DNA of 64,000 nt, from contig JADLFQ010000046.1 of NCBI GenBank assembly GCA_020845515.1, forward strand, positions 1 through 64,000, read 5' to 3'. How positions within the stretch are numbered: the first letter of the stretch is position 1; the number at the start of each line of letters is the position of its first letter. The position numbers and the translations under genes are program-made. The notes below the pieces were generated by a model, which was not told the origin of the DNA, searched no databases, and saw only the letters and a list, made by a program, of their open reading frames with translations. This document shows, piece by piece, positions 45,305 through 52,606 of this stretch. Source of the DNA: Anaerolineaceae bacterium (GTDB taxonomy: Bacteria > Chloroflexota > Anaerolineae > Anaerolineales > Anaerolineaceae).

Positions 45305-46465
45305 ATGCAGGAACCGTTTGAGGTCATTGTGGTTGGGGCGGGCTACGTTGGTTCCAGTATAGCCTATCACCTGTGCACAGCAGGCGTAAAGACGGCTCTG
45401 TTTGATCGGGGGTTGTTTGCGGCTGCCGCCTCGCGGGCAAATTACGGCAATATCCAAATCCAGGATATGGAGATGGAAAACAGTATTGAAATGATCCAAA
45501 TGGCCGCTAAAAAGTTCGAGACGCTTGAAGAGGAATTGGATTGGAAGGTTGGCCTGCGCCGTATTGGCGGCTTGCTGCTCATCGAGAACGAAAATCAGAT
45601 GTATCTGATGCGGGAGCGGGAGAAAGTCGGCCGGATGGCGGGATTTCAATCCGAATTGCTGACAGACAGAGAGCTTCAAGAGGTGGAGCCATTGATTGAT
45701 ACAAGCAGGCTCCTGGGCGGCCTGTATCACGCCAAAGAAGGGCAGGTGGATCCTTTTCAGTTTATATGGGGGCACCTGACACGCGCCCGGCAGCGCGGTC
45801 TTAGAGAATTTTATGGCGTTGAGGTGACCGGTTTTATCGAAAATTCCGGACGGATCGAAGGTATTCGCACGACGCAAGGTGATTTTTACGCAAAGTTGGT
45901 GGTACTGTGCACCGGCGCCTATACGCGTGCTCTCGGGAAAACGTTGGGACGGGATTGGGATGTCCGGTATGTTCTTGGGCAGGCAATGGTCACCGAGCCG
46001 GTCGGGCTTGCGTTGTGCGGCCATATCTCCTCCGCCTCATTTTTTGAGCAAGGCGATGAAATTGTTGGGGGAGGTGCTGTGATCGCCAACCTTGCGCTCA
46101 GCCAGACCATGCATGGGCATCTTTTGCTTGGGGAGGCGATGTACACAGCGGAACACTTCAAGAAAGATGTTCCTTATGCCTCTTTGCCTGGTGTGGGCAG
46201 AGCTGCGGTTCGATATTTCCCTGCTTTTGGAAAGCTGCGGGTTTTGCGAGGCTGGTGTGCACCGGTTGCACACACCAGCGATGGCTGTCCGTTTTTGGGA
46301 CCTGTTCCTGAACTGGAGGGTCTGTTTCTGGCGACGGCTTTTCGTTCAACAGTCATCATTTCTCCCCTCATTGGGGAAACAGTTATGCAATGGTTTGTAC
46401 GCGGGAATTGTGATTTGAATATTGAGAAATTTTCTCCAGAAAGGAAGAACCAGCATGCGCATTGA
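45305..46465 (+). CDS. FAD-dependent oxidoreductase, HcnC/SoxB-like beta subunit
   Basis: 386 residues from ATG 45305, preceded by AAAGGAG. DAO family: FEVIVVGAGYVGSSIAYHL at the N terminus, AAASRANYGNIQIQDMEMEN near 42-61, AKEGQVDPFQFIWGHL near 145 and VLRGWCAPVAHTSDGCPFLGP near 315. It overlaps the small 2Fe-2S gene by 11 bases. Together with the next two genes it matches the three-part flavoprotein dehydrogenases such as hydrogen cyanide synthase (HcnABC), opine oxidase and D-hydroxyproline dehydrogenase. The substrate is probably an amino acid or amine. Confidence 0.85.
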   Translation: MQEPFEVIVVGAGYVGSSIAYHLCTAGVKTALFDRGLFAAAASRANYGNIQIQDMEMENSIEMIQMAAKKFETLEEELDWKVGLRRIGGLLLIENENQMYLMREREKVGRMAGFQSELLTDRELQEVEPLIDTSRLLGGLYHAKEGQVDPFQFIWGHLTRARQRGLREFYGVEVTGFIENSGRIEGIRTTQGDFYAKLVVLCTGAYTRALGKTLGRDWDVRYVLGQAMVTEPVGLALCGHISSASFFEQGDEIVGGGAVIANLALSQTMHGHLLLGEAMYTAEHFKKDVPYASLPGVGRAAVRYFPAFGKLRVLRGWCAPVAHTSDGCPFLGPVPELEGLFLATAFRSTVIISPLIGETVMQWFVRGNCDLNIEKFSPERKNQHAH

Positions 46466-46760
46466 TCAATCTTCTTCTTTACTTCCTGAAGTGAAGCGTG
46501 GGAAGAAAATCCGAATAGTGGTGGATGGAAGCTTTTTGGATGCATTTGAAGGCGAAACGGTGGCAGCGGTGCTGCTTGCCGCGGGCGTGATCAAGTTTCG
46601 CTTGACGCGTGAACACCGCCACCCACGCGGGGTGTATTGTGGCATGGGGGTGTGTTATGAATGTCTTGTCCGGGTGGATGGCGTAGACAATGTGCGCGCC
46701 TGCATGACGCCGGTGGTTGACGGAATGAACGTGGAAACTTGCAGGGAGGTGGAATTATGA
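46455..46760 (+). CDS. 2Fe-2S protein, HcnA/SoxA N-terminal type
   Basis: 101 residues from ATG 46455 (AAGGAAG before it). The plant-type ferredoxin ligands read YCGMGVCYECLVRV and, later, RACMTPV (C-x4-C-x2-C...C, near 66-87). It is the small electron-transfer subunit between the two flavoproteins of the HcnABC-like dehydrogenase. ATGA overlap with the next gene. Confidence 0.88.
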   Translation: MRIDQSSSLLPEVKRGKKIRIVVDGSFLDAFEGETVAAVLLAAGVIKFRLTREHRHPRGVYCGMGVCYECLVRVDGVDNVRACMTPVVDGMNVETCREVEL

Positions 46761-48184
46761 CCGAAACTTTTCAACTGGCGGTTATTGGCGGCGGCCCCGC
46801 CGGGATGGAAGCAGCCATTACTGCCGCGGAAGCGGGCGTAACAGTGATTATTATTGACAACTTCCCAAGCCTGGGCGGGCAGTATTACAAACCGCTGCCC
46901 GATGAGTTTGGGGCACGCAAGAAAACGAAGACGGAACGAGAAGCGGAGGTGCTCTTTAAGATGGTGAAAGGGCTTCCGATTACCCAGGTGCACGGTGCGC
47001 TGGTGTGGGGGCTTTTCCCGGATGAAAAACAAGGCGGCTGGCTGGTAGCGGTGCACGGTGAGGGCGCGCCGAAGAAAGTCCATGTTCAGGCTGTGGTTCT
47101 GGCAACGGGCGCGTACGATACGCCGGTGGCCTTCCCGGGATGGACACTGCCCGGCGTGTTGACGGCTGGTGCGGCGTTGACGCTTGTCAAGACTCAGCGC
47201 GTTGCCCCCGGCAGGCGCGCTCTGGTAGTGGGGACAGGGCCCTTATTGCTCTCAGCGGCGGCGCACCTGATTGATGCCGGTGTGCAGGTCCCGGCGGTGT
47301 GCGAGGCCTCGCGGCCGTTTTTTAAAGCCATCCCGTATGCCTTTACGGCGCTCGGACAGTTGGGGCGCATTGAGGAAGGGATAAAATATGCCAGTAAAAT
47401 GGCCTCCGCCCGGACGCCCTATAAAATGGGCTGGTCAATTGTGGAAGCGCGCGGCACGGAGCGGGTGGAAGAGGCAGTGATCACGCGGTTGGATTCGGCT
47501 TACCGGCCGGTGGAGGGTAGTGAGCAAACGATTGCGGTGGATACGGTGGTAACCGGCTTTCACCTTATTCCTAATACCGGGCTGGCACGCATGATTGGCT
47601 GCGAGTTTGAATATTGCCAGGAAAAGGGCGGCTGGGTGCCATTGCGCGACAAAACCATGCAGTCCAGTCAACCGGGGGTTTATATTGCCGGGGATGGCGC
47701 AGGGATCGGCGGCGCGGAGATGGCCCGCCTGGAAGGGCGTATGGCCGGGCTGGCTGCGGCGGTGCAGGTTGGGGGGATTACACAAGGAGAAGCTGGCGGA
47801 GTTTACGGCCGCTTGAAATCCGAACTGAAGCACCAGCGGGGCTATGCCCGCATGCTGGGTGCGCTGTTCACCCCACGACCAGGTTTAACCGCGCTGGCAA
47901 AGGATGATACTCTGATCTGTCGCTGCGAAGAGATCACGCTGGGCGAGATCAGATCTGCGGTCGCGGCAGGGGCGCGCACACTCGGCGAAGTGAAGATGAT
48001 CACCCGCACAGGCATGGGGAACTGTCAGGGACGCATGTGCGAGCACGGCGTGACCAATGCCATTGTAGCAGCGCTGACGGCTGAAAAAGCCACGCACCAG
48101 CAGGTCGGGATGTACAGTATCCGGCCCCCGCTGCACCCGCTGCCGGTGGATGTGCTTGCAGATGCTGCAGAGGAACTGGATTAA
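46757..48184 (+). CDS. FAD-dependent oxidoreductase with C-terminal BFD-like 2Fe-2S domain (HcnB/OoxA-like)
   Basis: 475 residues from ATG 46757. N-terminal FAD motif LAVIGGGPAGMEAA, PSLGGQYYKPLP near 38, a second dinucleotide motif around VVGTGPLLLSAAAHL near 160, and GVYIAGDGAGIGG near 310. The C-terminal part has a bacterioferritin-associated-ferredoxin-like cluster site, CRCEEITLGE and GNCQGRMC (near 392-430). It is the alpha-type subunit of the dehydrogenase formed with the two genes before it, and is the last gene of the plus-strand block; the next gene converges on it. Confidence 0.87.
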   Translation: MTETFQLAVIGGGPAGMEAAITAAEAGVTVIIIDNFPSLGGQYYKPLPDEFGARKKTKTEREAEVLFKMVKGLPITQVHGALVWGLFPDEKQGGWLVAVHGEGAPKKVHVQAVVLATGAYDTPVAFPGWTLPGVLTAGAALTLVKTQRVAPGRRALVVGTGPLLLSAAAHLIDAGVQVPAVCEASRPFFKAIPYAFTALGQLGRIEEGIKYASKMASARTPYKMGWSIVEARGTERVEEAVITRLDSAYRPVEGSEQTIAVDTVVTGFHLIPNTGLARMIGCEFEYCQEKGGWVPLRDKTMQSSQPGVYIAGDGAGIGGAEMARLEGRMAGLAAAVQVGGITQGEAGGVYGRLKSELKHQRGYARMLGALFTPRPGLTALAKDDTLICRCEEITLGEIRSAVAAGARTLGEVKMITRTGMGNCQGRMCEHGVTNAIVAALTAEKATHQQVGMYSIRPPLHPLPVDVLADAAEELD

Positions 48185-48197
48185 GATTAAGAAACGA

Positions 48198-49022
48198 TCA
48201 AGCGGCCAGGGCTTGCTGCCAAAAAGCAACCAGTTCAGCCAGACTGTGGACGACCAGGTCTGGCTGAATGTTCTTCAAGGGGATGGAAGTTTCGTCGTCT
48301 ATGCCGGTAGTAATCAGGATTGTCATCAACCCGGCTTGCTGCCCGCCGTGGATATCGGTTTCCAACCGGTCGCCGATCATAGCGGTGTTTTCCGGATGAC
48401 TGCCCATCCTTTGCATGCCCGCCTGAAAGAGGTGAGGCTGAGGTTTGCCGATGATCACTGGTGCGGCGCCTGAAATGGCTTGCAGGGCTGCCAATGTCGC
48501 GCCGCACTCCGGTGCGAGCCCTTCTTCGGTGGGGTAGACGATGTCGGGGTTCGTCCCAATAAAGGCCGCGCCACGTTGTAAGAGGAAGGCCGCATGCTTG
48601 AGTTTATCGTAGGTCAGGCGGCGGTCGCCGCCAACGACAACTGCTGCCACGTTCTGCTGCGAATCCATACGGAGGTTGAACCCGGCAGCCTCTACTTCCC
48701 CCTTTAATCCCTCTTCTCCAATGACATACACCGCAGCGCCCGGCGCGAAATGGGCTTTCAGGTAGATGGCGGTGGTTTGAGAGACGGTCAAAATGTTTTC
48801 TGGTATAAGTTCAATCCCGAATGCGGCCAAACGTTCCCGATAGACGGCGGCCGGCTTCACGGCACTGTTGGTCGCGATGGTGAAGGCGATATTATGCCTC
48901 TTAAGGAAATCAACAATTGTTTCCACTCCTGGTAAAGGGGCATTCCCCCGCCAGAGGGTGCCGTCCAAATCGAGCAGCAATGCCCGAATGTTTTTAAGCT
49001 GTGTGTGGTTATTGTATGGCAT
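48198..49022 (-). CDS. HAD-IIA family phosphatase (NagD-like)
   Basis: 274 residues, ATG start. HAD motifs: LLLDLDGTLWRGN near 14 (nucleophile Asp), TNSAV near 56, GKPQPHLF near 194 (Lys) and MIGDRLETDIHGGQQAG near 219. Cap type IIA as in NagD, phosphoglycolate and glycerol-phosphate phosphatases. It follows the FGGY kinase gene at 49113 after 90 bases on the same strand. It may dephosphorylate a sugar or polyol phosphate from that route. Confidence 0.88.
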   Translation of the reverse strand: MPYNNHTQLKNIRALLLDLDGTLWRGNAPLPGVETIVDFLKRHNIAFTIATNSAVKPAAVYRERLAAFGIELIPENILTVSQTTAIYLKAHFAPGAAVYVIGEEGLKGEVEAAGFNLRMDSQQNVAAVVVGGDRRLTYDKLKHAAFLLQRGAAFIGTNPDIVYPTEEGLAPECGATLAALQAISGAAPVIIGKPQPHLFQAGMQRMGSHPENTAMIGDRLETDIHGGQQAGLMTILITTGIDDETSIPLKNIQPDLVVHSLAELVAFWQQALAA

Positions 49023-49112
49023 TCTGTGAACCCCTATGGACTTTATCCCTGGCAGAATGGATGGATCCCGCTGCGGGCAAAGTAACGCAAGCTGAGAATA
49101 ATAGTCTCAAAC

Positions 49113-50615
49113 TTATATTTTATTGCACAAAGGGCTGTCAGCAAGCTGTTTGTAGCGTGAATAATGTTCATCGTATAGAATTCGGTCGGCCTCATTGGGT
49201 TCTACACAGTGCGGTTTTAAATCAAAATGGGCGCGCCCGGCTTCGATGTCGGGGTAGATCCCCAGAGTGACACCGGCCAGAATGGCTGCCCCGAGGGCTG
49301 GCCCGTGCGAATAATGGGTCAGGGTAACGTCCACCCCGGTGAGCGAAGCCACAATTTGTGGCCAGTGTGGGCTGCTGGCAGCCCCGCCGATCATCCAGAG
49401 CTGTTCCATCGGAAGGCCTGCTGTTTTAAGCTCTTCCAGCGAGCAGCGCACTTCGCAGGCTGCGCTTTCTTGAATGGCGCGGGTCATGCTGGCGCGGGTA
49501 TGTTCCCAGCACAAACCCCAAAAACCGCCCGCGCCGAGACTTTTTGGCGTGCAGCGGCTGCCTCCCAACGGGAAGAAGAATAACCCGCTGCTTCCTGGGT
49601 GAGTGTGCGCCAAACCTTCGTCCATCAGAGCATATAAGCGGGCACGCGGCAGCGGCGCTTGTGGGTCTGGTGACTGCCACAAACGGTTGATCCACCATTC
49701 CAGCGTCCCACCCAACCCACCGAGGTAATGGGAGAGCGTCCAGCAATGCGGGATGACGTGAAAATTTAAGTTCATCCCTGGCGGAACGGCGGCCATATCC
49801 GCCTGCTTGGAAGCGGTGTTGATTACCCAGGCTGTGCCGCAAGCCAGCAGGGCGATGCCGGGGCTGGTCATGCCGATTGCCAGCGCCTCACAGGAGTGGT
49901 CTTGCCCGCCGTTAACGACGAGCGTATCATTCCGCAAACCAGTTTCGCGACTTACTTTTGACAGGATGGGGCCGAGCACAGCATCAGAAGGCCGGATGGG
50001 GGAAAGCTGTTCCGTCCGGATGCCAGCTATTTTGCACAGGTCAGGGCTCCACTCGCCGGTTACGATGTCCGTCAGCATCATCTCGCCTGCCATGGAGGGA
50101 TTCATTGCATAGATGCCTGTCAGACGGTTGGTTAAGAAATCGTTGACGGAGAGAAAATAGGCGCTTTTTTTAAAAGCTTTGGGGCGATGGGCACGCAGCC
50201 AACCGATCATCGCAAGTGGCAGGCCAGCTTCCAATGACCAGCCACAGATTTGGCGGATGGCTGCCTCCAACCCTTGCTCACGCCACTCCTCCACTACGCT
50301 CCGAGAGCGGTTGTCCATCCATGTCAGGATGGCAGTGGTGGGGCGCCCATGCCGGTCGGCAGCCAGAAAAGAACCCCCTTGCGTGGTGAGCACGAGGGTG
50401 CGGATGGTGCGGGCGCGGTTCTGTTGTGCAGTCTCAGTGAGCACACTTAACACAGCCTGCCAGAGTTCTTCCGGGTCTAATTCCACAAACCCCGGCTGTG
50501 GAGTGTGCAGGGTGAGGGTATGCTGGGTGATAAAAAGCTCACTTCCCTGTGGGTCAAACAAGACCGCCTTAACAGCGGTTGTGCCAACATCCAGGCTGAG
50601 GAGGGCTTCTGTCAT
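49113..50615 (-). CDS. FGGY-family carbohydrate kinase
   Basis: 500 residues, ATG overlapping the SDR stop by four bases. FGGY signatures: LLSLDVGTTAVKAVLFD, PGFVELDPEELWQ near 41, NGGQDHSCEALAIG near 237 (in place of GTGD) and a C-terminal MIGGAASSPHWPQI near 410. The third FGGY kinase in the window and not close to the other two. Co-transcribed with an SDR and probably the HAD phosphatase. Substrate unknown. Confidence 0.86.
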   Translation of the reverse strand: MTEALLSLDVGTTAVKAVLFDPQGSELFITQHTLTLHTPQPGFVELDPEELWQAVLSVLTETAQQNRARTIRTLVLTTQGGSFLAADRHGRPTTAILTWMDNRSRSVVEEWREQGLEAAIRQICGWSLEAGLPLAMIGWLRAHRPKAFKKSAYFLSVNDFLTNRLTGIYAMNPSMAGEMMLTDIVTGEWSPDLCKIAGIRTEQLSPIRPSDAVLGPILSKVSRETGLRNDTLVVNGGQDHSCEALAIGMTSPGIALLACGTAWVINTASKQADMAAVPPGMNLNFHVIPHCWTLSHYLGGLGGTLEWWINRLWQSPDPQAPLPRARLYALMDEGLAHTHPGSSGLFFFPLGGSRCTPKSLGAGGFWGLCWEHTRASMTRAIQESAACEVRCSLEELKTAGLPMEQLWMIGGAASSPHWPQIVASLTGVDVTLTHYSHGPALGAAILAGVTLGIYPDIEAGRAHFDLKPHCVEPNEADRILYDEHYSRYKQLADSPLCNKI

Positions 50616-51451
50616 GCTGTGGCCGGTGTCCCGGCAGAATTTGCGGAGTGCGGAGGAGGGTTGAGAGGCGGACCGGCTTCCAGGATGCCCAGGGCGCTGT
50701 CTACAGGGATAAGCGCGCCGTTGATATAACTGGCGGCGTCTGAAGCCAGGAAGGTGATCACCCGGGCGAGTTCTTCGGGCTCGCCAAAACGCCCCGATGG
50801 GACGTACCCGCGCACGCGCGCCTCTTCTGCTGCGTCTTCAAAGCTGTCCAGCAACATATCGGTGCGCACAAGGCCGGGCGCGATCGCGTTGACGCGGATA
50901 TGGTAAGGCAGCAGGTCAATCGCCAGCGCTCTTGTCAGGCTTTCCAATGCGCCTTTGGCGGCGCAGTAGGCGCTGCGCTGTGGAATTGCCAGGCGCGCCA
51001 GGATTGAACTGATGAACAGGATGCAGCCTTGTTTTCGGGCTGTCATGTGGCGGGCAGCCATCTGGCTGAGGAAGTAGGGTCCCCGCAAGTTGATACCGAG
51101 CAGTTCATCAAATTCTTGCGGAGTGGTATCCAGAAAGGTGCGGCGTAATGAGAGCCCCGCATTATTGACCAGGACATGAATAGGTCCCAGTTTATTCTCA
51201 ACGGTTTCAATCAGGTTTTCGCTGTCTTTCAGGTCGCACAGATCGGCGCGTACTGGCAAGGCACTGCCACCAGCTTTTTCAATTGCGCCGACCGTTGCGA
51301 TCGCGCCGCTGCCGTTGCTGCGGTAATGCACTGCCAACGCCGCGCCTTGCGCGGCGAAAGCAAGAGCGGCTGCCTGTCCAATGCCACGAGAAGCCCCGGT
51401 GACGAGGACGACGCGGTTTTCAAAAGGGCGTTCCGCCCCTGGAGTGTTCAT
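50612..51451 (-). CDS. SDR-family oxidoreductase
   Basis: 279 residues. Classical SDR: VTGASRGIGQAAALAF near 15, NNAG near 93, ISSILARLA near 147 and YCAAKG near 161 (YxxxK intact). Cofactor and substrate unknown, but the position between a lipoyl-domain gene and an FGGY kinase suggests a polyol dehydrogenase. The last ~20 residues (PPLNPPPHSANSA) are Pro/Ala-rich and may be a disordered tail. Confidence 0.87.
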   Translation of the reverse strand: MNTPGAERPFENRVVLVTGASRGIGQAAALAFAAQGAALAVHYRSNGSGAIATVGAIEKAGGSALPVRADLCDLKDSENLIETVENKLGPIHVLVNNAGLSLRRTFLDTTPQEFDELLGINLRGPYFLSQMAARHMTARKQGCILFISSILARLAIPQRSAYCAAKGALESLTRALAIDLLPYHIRVNAIAPGLVRTDMLLDSFEDAAEEARVRGYVPSGRFGEPEELARVITFLASDAASYINGALIPVDSALGILEAGPPLNPPPHSANSAGTPATA

Positions 51452-51464
51452 CCTGGCCGTGTGC

Positions 51465-51710
51465 TTAGTCTTCTTCTATTTCACACAGGACGGTTCCGAC
51501 AGCGATTCCCTCTGTGCCGGCGGCCACTTTTAAGCTTTTGATCACGCCATTGACAGGTGATTCTAGATCGTTGACGACTTTATCGGTTTCAACATGGGCA
51601 ATAACCTGACCTGCTTTAACCGGGTCGCCTTCTTTGACGTCCCATTCGACCAAAACCCCTTCTTCCATGGTGAGACCCCACTTGGGCAAGATGATTTCAG
51701 TAATTGCCAT
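51465..51710 (-). CDS. Stand-alone lipoyl domain protein
   Basis: 81 residues, the size of one lipoyl domain; ATG preceded by AAAGGAG. It carries HVETDKVVNDLESPVNG, with the lipoyl-Lys in the ETDK turn near residue 43, and LPKWGLTMEEGV at the N terminus as in E2 lipoyl domains. It lacks any E2 catalytic part; such a part is encoded alone at 19758. First gene of the minus-strand operon with SDR, FGGY kinase and HAD phosphatase. It could serve as a lipoyl carrier in trans; a biotin carrier is less likely from the ETDK motif. Confidence 0.85.
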   Translation of the reverse strand: MAITEIILPKWGLTMEEGVLVEWDVKEGDPVKAGQVIAHVETDKVVNDLESPVNGVIKSLKVAAGTEGIAVGTVLCEIEED

Positions 51711-51787
51711 GCTTTTAACTCCTTTCTTTTGAGTTTAAATCAGGTTGGAGGGAAAACACTTCCCCTCCACCCGGATAGTATGCATGT

Positions 51788-51817
51788 ATTATAAACAAAA
51801 TTGGCTGTCGGGCACAA
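51788..51817 (-). promoter_or_regulatory. Promoter of the lipoyl/SDR/FGGY/HAD operon
   Basis: On the minus strand TTGTGC (51817-51812) and perfect TATAAT (51793-51788) with an 18-base spacer, about 78 bases before the ATG at 51710. A short imperfect GGAGGG/CCCTCC stem lies in the leader. Confidence 0.6.
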
Positions 51818-51832
51818 CAAATTTAACAAATA

Positions 51833-52585
51833 TCAGAGATGCTTTTCTGGCCGAGTTTCGGAGATGATTTGACCGTCGGCAATGGAGATTACCCGTGCGG
51901 CGCGTAATGCCAGGTCTGGGTCATGGGTGACCATGATAATGGTTTTGCCTTGCCCCACAAGGCGCTCAAAAAGTTCGATAACTTGATTGGCGGTGGCCGA
52001 ATCAAGGTTGCCGGTGGGTTCATCGGTGGCAATGATTGGCGGATCGTTTGCCAGTGAGCGGGCAATCGCGGCGCGCTGCTGCTGTCCGCCTGAAAGTCGT
52101 GCCGGGGTTTTGCCGGCTTCTCCGGACAGATCAACCAGATCCAATAAGGCCATGGCGCGGTCATTGCGTTCGGGGCGCGGGAAGATATCACAAAAGTCCA
52201 TAGGCAGGCGGATATTCTCCAGCAAGGTCAGCGTAGGCAGGAGTTGAAAGAACTGAAAAACCACACCCAGTTTTTCGCCGCGCCAGCGTGCTATCTGGCT
52301 TTCGTTCAGGGTGTGTACAGGTGTTCCGGCGACGTAAATTTCTCCCCGGCTGGGGCGGTCAATTCCGGTCAGCATATTAATTAAGGTGGACTTGCCGCTG
52401 CCAGATTTCCCCACCACCGAAACAAACTCACCGGCTTGAATGGTGAGGTTAACGCCGCGCAGCGCCGGAAAGACCCCGGCTTCGCTCTTAAATATCTTGG
52501 CAACATCAACAAATTCGATAAGCGGCCTGGAAGAATTCGTGGATGCAGTCGTGATTAATTCCCCGGTGTTGAATTTGGCAAGCAT
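51833..52585 (-). CDS. ABC transporter ATPase, MacB/LolD type
   Basis: 250 residues from ATG 52585; TTG 52603 is an alternative and neither has a strong ribosome site. Walker A GKSGSGKST near 56, signature LSGGQQQRAAIARSL near 158, Walker B IIATDEPTGNLDS near 178 with the LolD/MacB-type TGNLD. It energises an FtsX-type permease, here the double-domain protein encoded upstream at 52607. Last gene of the three-gene ABC operon. Confidence 0.9.
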   Translation of the reverse strand: MLAKFNTGELITTASTNSSRPLIEFVDVAKIFKSEAGVFPALRGVNLTIQAGEFVSVVGKSGSGKSTLINMLTGIDRPSRGEIYVAGTPVHTLNESQIARWRGEKLGVVFQFFQLLPTLTLLENIRLPMDFCDIFPRPERNDRAMALLDLVDLSGEAGKTPARLSGGQQQRAAIARSLANDPPIIATDEPTGNLDSATANQVIELFERLVGQGKTIIMVTHDPDLALRAARVISIADGQIISETRPEKHL

Positions 52586-52606
52586 GGGTTCAACGTTTTT
52601 CAACCT

